Shown piece by piece: positions 39,333 to 47,452 of a stretch of 64,000 nucleotides of DNA. The stretch comes from an uncultured Bacteroidales bacterium. GTDB taxonomy: Bacteria > Bacteroidota > Bacteroidia > Bacteroidales > P3. Every line of letters starts with the position of its first letter. The first letter of the stretch is position 1. The translations under genes were made by a program, and so were the position numbers. The DNA lies in assembly GCA_937884485.1 (NCBI GenBank), contig CALGCG010000128.1, forward strand, positions 25,222-89,221. Direction: 5' to 3'. Below the pieces are notes generated by a model. The model was not told the origin of the DNA. It was given only the letters and a program-made list of their open reading frames with translations, and made no database searches.

Positions 39333-39785
39333 ATGAGAACAATCGAAACAATCAAGAGTGGCCGCAACTACAAGGCCGTCAGCGTCGGAAACATCAACCA
39401 GATTATCGAGCACGAGTTGCCGATGGGACCCAACGTCATCCAGGGCACGGTCTTCGTGGGCCAAGCCGTGGGCGCCACGGGCAGCGAGCTGTCGTTCCAG
39501 ACCCTCGTTCCCGGCCAGGACAGCGGCTTCCTCCACACCCACAAGACCCACGAGGAGCTCTACATCATCCTCCGCGGCGAAGGCACCTACCAGGTGGACG
39601 GCGAGCAGTTCCCCGTCAGCGAAGGCACCATCGTCCGCGTGAGCCCCGACGGCCGCCGCGCCCTGAAGAACACCGGCAGCGAGAACCTGACGATGCTCTG
39701 CATCCAGTACCGTGCCAACAACTTCACCGAGGCCGACAGCCCGATGACCGACGGCAACATCCTCGCCGACCCGCTGGTGTGGTAA
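39333..39785 (+). CDS. cupin-domain protein
   Basis: 150 aa with two cupin motifs: HTHKTHEELYIILRGEG (metal ligands His, His, Glu) and the second, weaker one near EGTIVRVSPDGRRALKN. Small single-domain cupins of this type are often controlled by the HxlR regulator next door. The reaction cannot be told; redox or sugar-epimerase-like functions both occur in the family. Confidence 0.85.
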   Translation: MRTIETIKSGRNYKAVSVGNINQIIEHELPMGPNVIQGTVFVGQAVGATGSELSFQTLVPGQDSGFLHTHKTHEELYIILRGEGTYQVDGEQFPVSEGTIVRVSPDGRRALKNTGSENLTMLCIQYRANNFTEADSPMTDGNILADPLVW

Positions 39786-39793
39786 TTTTTTCG

Positions 39794-39803
39794 TATCTTT
39801 GCA
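39794..39803 (+). promoter_or_regulatory. promoter -7 box of the HxlR/macro/sirtuin unit
   Basis: TATCTTTGCA in the 41-nt gap between cupin and HxlR genes, 23 nt before the HxlR ATG. Confidence 0.6.
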
Positions 39804-39826
39804 CCGTCATTTCAAAGAAAAAAAGG

Positions 39827-40201
39827 ATGAGCAAAGATTTCATACAAGACCCCGTCTTCCCGGAGTGTCCCATCCGCAACGTGCTGGTGCGCCTCAGCAG
39901 CAAATGGGCGCTGGCCGTAATCTACACCCTCAGCGGCAGGGACACTCCTATGCGTTTCCGCGACCTGGCGGAGAAGAACCCCGACTGCTCGCAGAAGGTG
40001 CTCACCAGCACCCTGCAGGGGTTGGAGGCCGACGGCCTCGTCAGCCGCAAGGTCTATCCCGAGGTGCCGCCGCGCGTGGAGTACGCCCTCACCGACCGCG
40101 GCCGCAGCTTCATGCCCGTCATGCAGCAGCTCATGGACTGGGCCTACAACAACCTCCACGACATCGTAACCGACCGCGAAAGATACTATGGACAGGATTG
40201 A
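39827..40201 (+). CDS. HxlR-family transcriptional regulator
   Basis: 124 aa winged helix of the HxlR type: CPIRNVLVRLSSKWALAVIY, MRFRDLAEKNPDCSQKVLT (recognition helix region), LTSTLQGLEADGLVSRKVYP and RVEYALTDRGRSF. A Cys near the N-terminus (Cys14) is where redox-sensing HxlR members react with electrophiles. The start follows the promoter and an A/G-rich tract. It overlaps the macrodomain gene by 14 nt, tying ADP-ribosylation genes to this regulator. Confidence 0.92.
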   Translation: MSKDFIQDPVFPECPIRNVLVRLSSKWALAVIYTLSGRDTPMRFRDLAEKNPDCSQKVLTSTLQGLEADGLVSRKVYPEVPPRVEYALTDRGRSFMPVMQQLMDWAYNNLHDIVTDRERYYGQD

Positions 40202-41096
40202 AAACATCGACTTCTGCATCCGCTACCTGCTGGAGCAGAACCGCACACAGGCCGACATCCCGGCCACACTGCCTGAGAAGCAGCGCCTGCTGCGGGCACT
40301 GATGAACGTTACGGTAGTCGAGAGCAGAGCAAACTCGTTTGCTCTGCCGAGATGCAGTAACGTCACCGAAGGTAATGTCTGGGAGCCACAGCCGTTGAGC
40401 GAGGAGTTTCTCCATGCGCAGGACGCCGAGTTGCAGGCACAGCTACAGGACAAGGGGGTGGTGTCTCTGGAAGACATCGCCGCGTCTACCGACACCCCTC
40501 TCCTCTGGCAGGGCGACATCACGCGCTTGCGTGTCGACGCCATCGTCAACGCCGCCAACAGCCAGATGATGGGCTGCTGGCATCCGCTGCACGCCTGCAT
40601 CGACAACTGCATCCACAGCGCCGCCGGACTGCAGCTGCGTGCCGAATGCGCCGAGGCTATGAGTGGCGCCGAGTGTCCGCCGGTGCATCCGGAATACACG
40701 TTCAATGGCACCACCTATCGGCATGCCTTCACCTCCGAGGCCCTTATCACCGAGGCCTACAACCTGCCGTGCCGCTATGTCCTTCACACCGTGGGCCCCA
40801 TCATTCCCGATGGCGTGCCCACCCGCAAGCAAGAAGAACAGCTGGCCAACTGCTACCGCAACTGTCTCGGCCTTGCCGAGGCCAACGGCTGCCGCAGTAT
40901 CGCCTTCTGCTGCATCTCAACGGGCGAGTTCCACTTCCCCAACCGCCGCGCCGCCGAAATCGCCATCGCGACGGTTAAGGAATACACCACCTCTTACGCA
41001 TTAAAGCACTCACACAATAACGCACTCACTGTGGTCTTCAACGTCTTCAAGGACATCGACTATGACATCTACCGGGAACTTCTCGCAGCGCGTTGA
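40188..41096 (+). CDS. zinc-containing macrodomain protein-ADP-ribose hydrolase
   Basis: 302 aa. DAIVNAANSQMMGCWHPLHA and CIDNCIHSAAGLQL are the Zn-binding catalytic loop of the macrodomain class that pairs with class M sirtuins; FCCISTGEFHFPN is the phosphate loop. Such enzymes remove ADP-ribose placed by SirTM. The N-terminal helical extension (about residues 1-90) contains an in-frame AGCAGAG hairpin repeat (40319-40351), and a TAACGCA-like stretch codes for ALKHSHNNAL near the end. It overlaps HxlR upstream and the sirtuin downstream (35 nt). Confidence 0.92.
   Translation: MDRIENIDFCIRYLLEQNRTQADIPATLPEKQRLLRALMNVTVVESRANSFALPRCSNVTEGNVWEPQPLSEEFLHAQDAELQAQLQDKGVVSLEDIAASTDTPLLWQGDITRLRVDAIVNAANSQMMGCWHPLHACIDNCIHSAAGLQLRAECAEAMSGAECPPVHPEYTFNGTTYRHAFTSEALITEAYNLPCRYVLHTVGPIIPDGVPTRKQEEQLANCYRNCLGLAEANGCRSIAFCCISTGEFHFPNRRAAEIAIATVKEYTTSYALKHSHNNALTVVFNVFKDIDYDIYRELLAAR
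40319..40351. repeat. AGCAGAG hairpin repeat in frame in the macrodomain gene
   Basis: CGAGAGCAGAGCAAAC, a TC loop and GTTTGCTCTGCCGAG; 33 nt encoding VESRANSFALPR with its neighbours. The outer sequence matches 15173-15208. Confidence 0.6.
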
Positions 41097-41946
41097 CGCC
41101 CTGCGCAAGCTGATTGCGGAGGCCGACGCCATCATCATCGGTGCCGGCAGCGGTCTGAGCACCGCGGCAGGGCTGGACTATGCCGGCGAGGACTTCCGCC
41201 GCGAGTTCGCGCCCTGGATTGAACGCTACGGCTTCACCGACCTCTACACCTCCGCCTTCTACCCTTTCGAGACCGAAGAGGAGCGCTGGGCCTACTGGGC
41301 TCGCCACATCTGGTTCTCGCGGTTCCGCACCGGCGGCACGGAACTCTACCGCAGACTGCTTCCACTTGTCGAAGGGAAAGAGTGGTTCGTGGTCACCACC
41401 AACACCGACGGCCAGTTCGAACAGAGTGGCTTTGCGCGCGACCGCATCTTCGCCACGCAAGGCGACTACGCCTACCTGCAGAGCCGCAGCGGCGAGGACA
41501 AGGAGCTTGTCTACTGCAAAGACTGGGTCTTCCGGGCGATGGCCGCCACCGAGGACTGCCGCACACCCACCAGCCTCGTGCCGCGCCATCCGCGTACAGG
41601 CGAACTGCTGGCGCCCAACCTGCGCTGCGACGACACCTTCGTCGAGGACGACCGCTGGCACCGCCAGGCCGAGCGCTACCACGACTTCGTGCGCCAACAC
41701 TGCCAAGGACGTCTGCTCCTGCTGGAGTTCGGCATCGGATTCAACACCCCCGCCATCATCCGCTTCCCCTTCGAACACATGGCCCTCAACTTCCCGCAGA
41801 CAGCCCTCGTGCGCTTCAACCGCGACTACCCCGACGCCTCGCTCGAAGGCATCGAGGGACACTTCATGGCCTTCACCGAAGATATATCCGCAATACTCAC
41901 TCTGATAGAAGATATCGTGATGCACGCAGTGCGAGCAAGCGAATAA
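41062..41946 (+). CDS. class M sirtuin (SirTM) ADP-ribosyltransferase
   Basis: 294 aa. GAGSGLSTAAGLDYAGEDF is the NAD-binding loop of sirtuins, TTNTDGQFEQSGF replaces the classical TQNxD/H active-site block, and LLLEFGIGFNTP is typical of SirTM. SirTMs transfer ADP-ribose to a lipoylated GcvH-like protein in other bacteria. No GcvH-L or lipoate ligase gene is in the window, so the substrate here is open. The ATG at 41062 is the only suitable start and lies inside the macrodomain gene, implying coupled translation. Confidence 0.9.
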   Translation: MTSTGNFSQRVDALRKLIAEADAIIIGAGSGLSTAAGLDYAGEDFRREFAPWIERYGFTDLYTSAFYPFETEEERWAYWARHIWFSRFRTGGTELYRRLLPLVEGKEWFVVTTNTDGQFEQSGFARDRIFATQGDYAYLQSRSGEDKELVYCKDWVFRAMAATEDCRTPTSLVPRHPRTGELLAPNLRCDDTFVEDDRWHRQAERYHDFVRQHCQGRLLLLEFGIGFNTPAIIRFPFEHMALNFPQTALVRFNRDYPDASLEGIEGHFMAFTEDISAILTLIEDIVMHAVRASE

Positions 41947-41950
41947 ATAT

Positions 41951-42442
41951 CTACAGAATCTTCAGCGCTATCACCGCGCAAGCCTCGGCGTCGGCCAGGG
42001 CGTGGTGGTGGTTCTCTAAGCAGTAGCCGCAGGCCTCGCTGACGGTGTGCAGCTGGTGGTTGGGCAGGCCCTTGAGCTTGCGGCGCGAGACCCGCAGGGT
42101 GTCGTAGAAGACATACCCCGGCCAGTCCATCCGGTACACCTGCATCACCGCCCGAAGGCAACCCTCGTCGAACATGGCGTTGTGGGCCACCAGCGGAAGC
42201 CCCTCGATGAGCGGTTCTATCTTGTGCCATACCGTCGGGAACACCTCGGCGCCGTCGGTATCCTCGTGGCAGAGCCCGTGCACCCGCTGGCAAAACCAGG
42301 CGTAATAGTTCGGCTCCGGCTGTATGAGGCTGTAGAACGTATCCACCACCTCGCCCCCGCGTACCACAACTACCCCCACGCTGCACACACTGGAGCGCTC
42401 CCCATTGGCCGTCTCAAAGTCTATGGCTGCAAAGTCATTCAT
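41951..42442 (-). CDS. DEDDh 3'-5' exonuclease (DNA polymerase III epsilon-like)
   Basis: 163 aa with FAAIDFETAN (Asp8, Glu10), LVAHNAMFDEG and HHALADAEACA (His, Asp), the four motifs of DEDDh exonucleases. Too short for a polymerase-bound DnaQ, so a free exonuclease is likely. It is the last gene of the minus-strand RhuM-Fic/WYL unit, overlapping the WYL gene by 8 nt, which places it in the accessory island. The stop is 4 nt from the convergent sirtuin stop. Confidence 0.9.
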   Translation of the reverse strand: MNDFAAIDFETANGERSSVCSVGVVVVRGGEVVDTFYSLIQPEPNYYAWFCQRVHGLCHEDTDGAEVFPTVWHKIEPLIEGLPLVAHNAMFDEGCLRAVMQVYRMDWPGYVFYDTLRVSRRKLKGLPNHQLHTVSEACGYCLENHHHALADAEACAVIALKIL

Positions 42443-43337
42443 CGTTGTCTTGGTATTTGTTCACCATCTCCTGTATCTCGCCGCGCATGTCGGCACGGAG
42501 ACTTTCTGGTTGGAGCACCTCGACGGTGCTGCCGAGGGAAAGGAGTTTTTGTTTGAAGTCGTAGGTGGGACGCACACGCAGAGAGAAAATGGAATACTCT
42601 TCGGTGCGCTTCAGTTCGTGCTGGCTGCTGTGCAAGGGCAGCGAGCGCAGGTAGTTGGCCTGGTAGGCGTCCACCTTCAGACGGATGGACTCCGTGGGTG
42701 TATCGTCCACAATGATGCCGTAGGCACCCTCGAACATCTCCTTCAGGTCGAACTTCGGGTCGCGCTTGTAGGTTTCCTCCTGCAGTTCCACTTTCGACAT
42801 GCGGTCGAGGGCGAAAATGCGGTAGTCGCCGTCGCGGCGGGCGATGAGGTACCACCGCCGTTCGAACATCTTGAGGGCATAGGGCTGCACGCCACTGTAG
42901 TCGTAGGGTGCTTCGCTCCAGTAGGGCGCATACGTGAATTTCAGTGTGCGCTGCTCTTTCAACGCCTCCAAGAGCGCCGGAAGCATTCGGCTGTCCGTGG
43001 CTTCCACCATGATATACTGTGCCGCTTCGCGGCTGTCGGTCACGACATGATGCACCGCGATGGAATCCATCATCCACTGGCGGAAGTACTCCCTGCCTCC
43101 GTCGTCGGCCAGACGGTAGCGATACTGACCACCGTCCATGTAACATTCAACCTCGATGCCGAAGAGGTCGAGAATCTCGCTGCGGTGGCGGTGGAAACTG
43201 CGCCGTGCGAAGGCGCCCTCCTCGTGCAGTTCGTCCGTGGCGTTCCAGCGGTCTGCAATCTGCTCCAGCGTCAGGCCCTTGTCGCCCGCCCGCATCAGCG
43301 TCCCCACCAGCCAGGTATATTTCTTCAGTACGTTCAT
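42435..43337 (-). CDS. WYL-domain transcriptional regulator
   Basis: 300 aa: N-terminal winged helix (LTLEQIADRWNATDE), a WYL ligand-binding domain (LKFTYAPYW, YSGVQPYALKMFERRWYLIAR) and a C-terminal WCX-like extension. The build resembles the BrxR/CapW regulators that repress phage-defence loci by binding palindromic operators, although WYL proteins of this size are also common outside defence loci. ATG 43337 overlaps the RhuM-Fic stop (ATGA). It is the best local candidate to bind the three shared operators at 45107, 47404 and 50626. Confidence 0.88.
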   Translation of the reverse strand: MNVLKKYTWLVGTLMRAGDKGLTLEQIADRWNATDELHEEGAFARRSFHRHRSEILDLFGIEVECYMDGGQYRYRLADDGGREYFRQWMMDSIAVHHVVTDSREAAQYIMVEATDSRMLPALLEALKEQRTLKFTYAPYWSEAPYDYSGVQPYALKMFERRWYLIARRDGDYRIFALDRMSKVELQEETYKRDPKFDLKEMFEGAYGIIVDDTPTESIRLKVDAYQANYLRSLPLHSSQHELKRTEEYSIFSLRVRPTYDFKQKLLSLGSTVEVLQPESLRADMRGEIQEMVNKYQDNDE

Positions 43338-44329
43338 AGGTTGTTTTTGTTGATAAGGTTCACCACCACCTTCACCATCACATCTTTCTCTTCGGGGCGG
43401 CTCTCGGCAATCATCAGCGTGAGAGCCACAAGGGTATTGTCGGCGATGCGCTTGCTGCCGTCCTCGCGGTAGAGGATGCGGTTGTTGTTCAGAAACCACA
43501 AGAACAGCGTGGCGGCGATGCGTTTGTTGCCGTCGCTGAACGAATGGTTCTTGGTGACGAGATAGAGCAGCATGGCGGCCTTCTCTTCGGTGCTGGGGTA
43601 GAGCTCCACACCGTCGAAGGTCTGGTATATCTGCCCGATGGAGCTCTTGAACGACTCGTCCTTCTCGTTGCCGAAAAGTGCGCTCTCGCCGAAGCGTTCC
43701 TTCAGCGAGCGGATAGCCTGCATGGCATTGTCGTAGGTGGCATGGAACGGTGCCTCGCTGGTGGTGTCGCTGACGGTGAGCCGCTGGTAGTCGTAACTGT
43801 CGAGGGTGTCGAGGGCGTAGGTGTAGTCGGTCACCACGTTGAATAGTGCATTGGTCTCGTCGGTCGAGAGCAACGGCTGGTTCTGTAGCGTCCTGCCAAG
43901 CATGCCCACCAGCTGCCGCAGCTCACCAATTTGTTCTTTATGGATGCGTTCGTTCACGGCATAGCCCTTGACGAGATAGTCCTTCAATACGCGGTTGGCC
44001 CAAATGCGGAACTGCGTACCTCGCTGACTCTTCACACGATAGCCGACGGAGATAATGACATCAAGGTCATAAAACTTTTGCATACGCTTTATTTCTCTTA
44101 CACCTTCCCTTCGAACTTGTAAGAATTCCTTACAAGTTGCACGTTCGTCCAATTCACCCTCGCTATAAGCATTTCGTATATGCATAGTTATATTCTGCGG
44201 CGTTTTCTCAAAGAGCAACGCCATCTGTGCCTGTGTCAGCCACACGGTTTCATTTTCCAAACGGACATCAATTTGAGTTTGCCCGTCGTCGGTCTGATAG
44301 ATGATTATCTTGTCGTTGATATTCTCCAT
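43334..44329 (-). CDS. RhuM-Fic fusion protein
   Basis: 331 aa. The N-terminal about 200 residues match the RhuM family (TQIDVRLENETVWLTQAQMA, LFEKTPQNITMHI, FRIWANRVLKDYLVKGYAVN). The C-terminal part is a Fic/Doc domain with HSFSDGNKRIAA (about 261-272), in which the catalytic His, Asp and Asn-Lys-Arg are kept but the usual Pro after His is Ser. Fic proteins transfer AMP or phosphate to target proteins, often as toxins. It begins 27 nt after the 113-aa gene and heads the WYL/exonuclease pair. Confidence 0.87.
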   Translation of the reverse strand: MENINDKIIIYQTDDGQTQIDVRLENETVWLTQAQMALLFEKTPQNITMHIRNAYSEGELDERATCKEFLQVRREGVREIKRMQKFYDLDVIISVGYRVKSQRGTQFRIWANRVLKDYLVKGYAVNERIHKEQIGELRQLVGMLGRTLQNQPLLSTDETNALFNVVTDYTYALDTLDSYDYQRLTVSDTTSEAPFHATYDNAMQAIRSLKERFGESALFGNEKDESFKSSIGQIYQTFDGVELYPSTEEKAAMLLYLVTKNHSFSDGNKRIAATLFLWFLNNNRILYREDGSKRIADNTLVALTLMIAESRPEEKDVMVKVVVNLINKNNL

Positions 44330-44356
44330 GTATGCAGTAACGTCGTTTGTGTCAAT

Positions 44357-44698
44357 TTATTGCACAAGCACCTCTTTTAGTTTGCTCCATTTGACTGTTT
44401 CCTTCTCGCAATTTTCACGATTGAAATAGTATGCCATCTCTTCAATGGTTAAATCCAAAAGGAAGTCTGCTTCTGCGGACCCGATGCCGAGTGTTGTCTT
44501 TAGTCTTTTTGCCGCTTGCTTGAGAGAAGCGGCATTTTGTACGGCAGCAACCACCTCTTCACTATTGTAGTTTATCTGTCCAAAAACTGCCAGTTCTGCT
44601 AGACGTGTGTCTATATACTCCGGGGTAATAGGCAACACCTTTATGCTGATGGTGCCGTCATCCGACGTTGTAATAATAGGTTTTCCGTAAAGTTCCAT
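44357..44698 (-). CDS. unknown island protein, paralogue of the next
   Basis: 113 aa, no family recognised. It shares ITPEYIDxxL and the later ALxIxxE/FxxDL pattern with the 119-aa protein encoded 4 nt upstream (44703-45062), so the two are an ancient duplication. The N-terminus (MELYGKPIITTSDDGTISIK) resembles a short beta-strand domain; the rest is helical. Position directly before RhuM-Fic suggests an accessory or antitoxin-like role, not shown by sequence. Confidence 0.65.
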   Translation of the reverse strand: MELYGKPIITTSDDGTISIKVLPITPEYIDTRLAELAVFGQINYNSEEVVAAVQNAASLKQAAKRLKTTLGIGSAEADFLLDLTIEEMAYYFNRENCEKETVKWSKLKEVLVQ

Positions 44699-44702
44699 TT
44701 CA

Positions 44703-45062
44703 TCAATTATTTAAAATATCTTGTGTCTCTTGAAGTATACGTCGCATGATAGTCATACGTTCTATCTGTTTGGGGTATTCTTCTTCGTCGAAGAAAAGCG
44801 GAACATACTTCATAGGAATGTTTAATGCGAATTCCGCCTGTTGTCGCGATACACCATACTCGTCCATCATCTGCTGAACGCTGCTGATCTTCTTGTCTGG
44901 CCGGTTGACTGTAATATCGGCTATCACCTGCGTGCTATAACCAATCTTTTCAATCCCCGAGGCCTTCTCAATAAGTGCATCAATGTATTCGGGAGTAATC
45001 TCCACGGGTTTCAACGGTTCTCCATTTTCGCCATGGGCTTCATAATCAATGTATAGTTTCAT
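44703..45062 (-). CDS. unknown island protein, first gene of the RhuM-Fic unit
   Basis: 119 aa, unknown. MKLYIDYEAHGENGEPL is followed by EITPEYIDALIEKASG and a helical segment (VQQMMDEYGVSRQQAEFALN) that looks like a helix-turn-helix or UBA-like motif. It is preceded by the shared operator/promoter at 45093-45135 and followed by its paralogue, RhuM-Fic, WYL and the exonuclease with short gaps or overlaps. Confidence 0.65.
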   Translation of the reverse strand: MKLYIDYEAHGENGEPLKPVEITPEYIDALIEKASGIEKIGYSTQVIADITVNRPDKKISSVQQMMDEYGVSRQQAEFALNIPMKYVPLFFDEEEYPKQIERMTIMRRILQETQDILNN

Positions 45063-45092
45063 GACAATAAAGATTTATTATTTATTTCGGGA

Positions 45093-45135
45093 TGCAAAAA
45101 TACAAAGCGGGAGTGCCACATCGTGACACTCCCGC
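45093..45135 (-). promoter_or_regulatory. island promoter with shared palindromic operator (copy 3)
   Basis: On the minus strand the -7 box is TATTTTTGCA (45093-45102). The palindrome GCGGGAGTGCCAC-ATC-GTGACACTCCCGC (plus-strand 45107-45135) has 13-bp arms with one mismatch; its common core (GAGTGCCAC-ATC-GTG) begins 8 nt from the -7 box and covers the -33 region. The same core and spacing occur at 47404 and 50629. Confidence 0.75.
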
Positions 45136-45155
45136 ATAATACACTAACAACAATG

Positions 45156-46376
45156 TCAAACAGCCTTTGATAAATCAATTTGTTTTGCGTCTAATTCTTC
45201 TAATATTACAATTAATTTTTTCTTAATATAATCAACAAATTCGCCATTCTTCATTTTGATTGTTATTTCGCTATTGAAAGACCAATCACAGAATGGTTCT
45301 TCCAGCATCTTCCACCCAAGAGGCCACCATTCGTTTGGCCCACATTCATTGAGAGCATCCAAACTACCGCCCGAATAATTTGCTGTTGCCAAGTTAATCT
45401 TACGGGTAGAAGATGTGATACCTACATAGAAATCTCTATCCTTGTCTCTACGCTCAGTACCAAACTCTATGTATGCTCTATTATTATCTTTAATATTGAT
45501 CCATTCAGGCTTATAAAAGTTGAAACACTGTTGTCCAGATGGAGTCATTTGGTTGTCATCAAATTCCAATCCGAGATTATTTGCTACTTCGCCTAATTGG
45601 TTCCTTACATATGTTTCATACATATACCACCAATAGTCCGATTGTTTTGAGCATATTTCTCTGATTGCTTCCGGATATTGTGACATTAACTGAAGTAAAT
45701 TATCTAAATCTATTTTCCCCATATCTTGATGTGTTAATTGTTTAATATGATTTTGATATTGTATAAGAGTTTCTCTTACTAATGGAATTTTTGACGATTT
45801 TTCAATGCACAAATCAAGCCACTTTATAATGTCTTTAGCATAGGACATTTTAATGTATTTTACATCTTTCCCGCTATTGTCCGATGCATCTTTTCCGTCA
45901 AGTGTTAAATATACAATTTCATATTCACCCTCTTTCGCATTTCGTTTTTTCGCTTCGCTGTCATACTTTTTTAATTGGATAGGTTGATCGTTTGCATATA
46001 TTTTGTTTTCAATGATTATTAATGGGATTTTATTGTAATCAACAAAAATATCCATTCTTCCATTATATTCCCCTTTGTCGTTGTAAGACCTTTCTTCTTT
46101 CGTTATAGAAATATCTATAGGGGTTAGTTTTGGAGTTTTTAATTTTGAGCCATATGCTTCCATAAAGAGTTTTAAATACATGCATCCTTGCCCATGAGAC
46201 CCCTGTGGGTTAAGCAACTCTGCAATTATTGCAGAATGCTGCAACTCATAGTGATCAATGCCACATACTTTAAAAATATTAAATTGTTCACCGCGAAGCC
46301 GACTCTCTTCTTTTGCGACTTTCGCCTGCTGAACAATTTGGCTTACCGCTTGGAATAGTTGTTCGTATTGTTCCAT
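45156..46376 (-). CDS. PD-(D/E)XK nuclease family protein
   Basis: 406 aa, strongly AT-rich. GRMDIFVDY (Asp109), then IPLIIIENKIYANDQPIQL (Glu123, Lys125) is a complete PD-(D/E)XK nuclease core of the PDDEXK_4 type, followed by QLKKYDSEAKK. HSAIIAELLNPQGSHGQG at the N-terminus is also typical. The C-terminal half (about 230-406) is unassigned. It follows the DUF6140-like gene by 22 nt in the second operator-controlled unit; a DNA-cleaving defence effector is the simplest reading. Confidence 0.85.
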   Translation of the reverse strand: MEQYEQLFQAVSQIVQQAKVAKEESRLRGEQFNIFKVCGIDHYELQHSAIIAELLNPQGSHGQGCMYLKLFMEAYGSKLKTPKLTPIDISITKEERSYNDKGEYNGRMDIFVDYNKIPLIIIENKIYANDQPIQLKKYDSEAKKRNAKEGEYEIVYLTLDGKDASDNSGKDVKYIKMSYAKDIIKWLDLCIEKSSKIPLVRETLIQYQNHIKQLTHQDMGKIDLDNLLQLMSQYPEAIREICSKQSDYWWYMYETYVRNQLGEVANNLGLEFDDNQMTPSGQQCFNFYKPEWINIKDNNRAYIEFGTERRDKDRDFYVGITSSTRKINLATANYSGGSLDALNECGPNEWWPLGWKMLEEPFCDWSFNSEITIKMKNGEFVDYIKKKLIVILEELDAKQIDLSKAV

Positions 46377-46398
46377 AATACTACATATTCAGTTACCA

Positions 46399-46635
46399 TT
46401 ATAGCTGGCTATCCAGCAACGTCACCAATAAATAATTACTGGCAAATCCCCAGAGGCTCTTGGGAATTTCTACGCCATAGTTACGTTTGAAAGCATCGGA
46501 TATTTCCTGCATACCGCCACCGAGCAGATTTGCAGGGGATGATTTCTTGGACGTAAGACTGACTTTCATTCCCTCATCCAAACAGAACCCATTGTTGTGG
46601 GTCCATTTCCTTTTTACTTTTACTTCGTATAACAT
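46399..46635 (-). CDS. small DUF6140-like protein (module B)
   Basis: 78 aa: MLYEVKVKRKW, LDEGMKVSLTSKK and AFKRNYGVEIPKS align with MLYKVTVKSNL, LEKGMSVEVVFHQK and AFKTKYGVDVKKA of the protein at 49411, and with small Bacteroides proteins I associate with DUF6140. The ATG giving MLYEV is chosen over one three codons upstream. It stands between the 224-aa gene and the nuclease gene; a weak promoter (CATCTTTGCA, minus, 46677-46686) precedes it. Confidence 0.65.
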   Translation of the reverse strand: MLYEVKVKRKWTHNNGFCLDEGMKVSLTSKKSSPANLLGGGMQEISDAFKRNYGVEIPKSLWGFASNYLLVTLLDSQL

Positions 46636-46694
46636 AATGATCAATTATTTAGATGTTTTTTCGATTTGCAAAGATGCGAATTATTTTTCGAATA

Positions 46695-47369
46695 TTATAT
46701 CATACGTGTATGGTTTGTGCCAATATTGTGTCGGATAGTGAAAGTATCAATGCGAAGAAGGTCGGGAATGGAATAGTTTTTGTGGGTGCAAAGGTCGTGA
46801 ACAGCATAACAGACAATAATGTCTTTGATCTGTGGCAAGTCCAAGCACCCGTCGGCCCAGGTGGTACCGTCATCAAGGTGGTCGGATTCTGCTTGCTCTC
46901 CCAGGTGGGTGCTACAGGTGCGGATTTCTAAATCTTCTGTCCATGCTATAGCATCAGCCATCTTGCCGAAGTCCGACCCATAGTCGGCATCTTCTTTGAA
47001 AAGATACGGTGTGCATCCTTCATCCACATCCAAGCAACTTTCTACTTCTACCGAACTTCCCGGTGTTACTCCCTCAAAGAAATTAACCGTAAGAAATTCA
47101 ACCATTTTTCGGTGCTCGATAAACATTTCTTGCGACAATTTCAACAAATGATTATTCACTTCCAGAAAGCGTTTTATCTCATCTTCATTGATGTGCAGTT
47201 GAAACATCTGGTTCAAAATATTATGGCGGTCTCTAAGCAGATCTTTCACCTGTTCATGGAGTTCTTTTGTGCTTACCCAGCCATTAATCTCTGTGATACG
47301 GAGTATCTTTTCTTCAACAAATTGGAGCGTGGCCTTCAATTCGACCCATTTTAAATTATCATTCATCAT
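46695..47369 (-). CDS. unknown protein, first gene of module B (paralogue of 49919-50590)
   Basis: 224 aa. An N-terminal helical part (about 1-90) leads to a C-terminal domain with LPQIKDIIVCYAVHDLCTH and YSIPDLLR, nearly the same as IPQLDHLCVCHAVHALCTH and YSIPDLLR in the 223-aa protein at 49919. DDGTTWADG/DDGQTWAEG is another shared block. No known function. Each paralogue follows the shared operator and is followed by a DUF6140-like gene, which points to a conserved two-gene module. Confidence 0.75.
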   Translation of the reverse strand: MMNDNLKWVELKATLQFVEEKILRITEINGWVSTKELHEQVKDLLRDRHNILNQMFQLHINEDEIKRFLEVNNHLLKLSQEMFIEHRKMVEFLTVNFFEGVTPGSSVEVESCLDVDEGCTPYLFKEDADYGSDFGKMADAIAWTEDLEIRTCSTHLGEQAESDHLDDGTTWADGCLDLPQIKDIIVCYAVHDLCTHKNYSIPDLLRIDTFTIRHNIGTNHTRMI

Positions 47370-47386
47370 TTATTGTATTTTTCATC

Positions 47387-47426
47387 TGCAAAAATACAAA
47401 ACAAGAGTGCCACATCGTGGCACTCT
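47387..47426 (-). promoter_or_regulatory. island promoter with shared palindromic operator (copy 2)
   Basis: Minus-strand -7 box TATTTTTGCA (47387-47396); palindrome AGAGTGCCAC-ATC-GTGGCACTCT (47404-47426), perfect 10-bp arms. The core starts 8 nt from the -7 box. Without a U-tract on the right side and placed over the -33 region, it reads as an operator, not a terminator. Confidence 0.75.
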
Positions 47427-47452
47427 GTAGAAAAACATTTTCGGGGGGGTGA

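Noticed and set aside
47404..47426. Hairpin read as the terminator of the carbonic anhydrase gene
   Set aside because: It lies upstream of, not behind, the carbonic anhydrase stop in the reading direction, has no U-tract, and recurs at fixed distance from three promoters, so an operator fits better.
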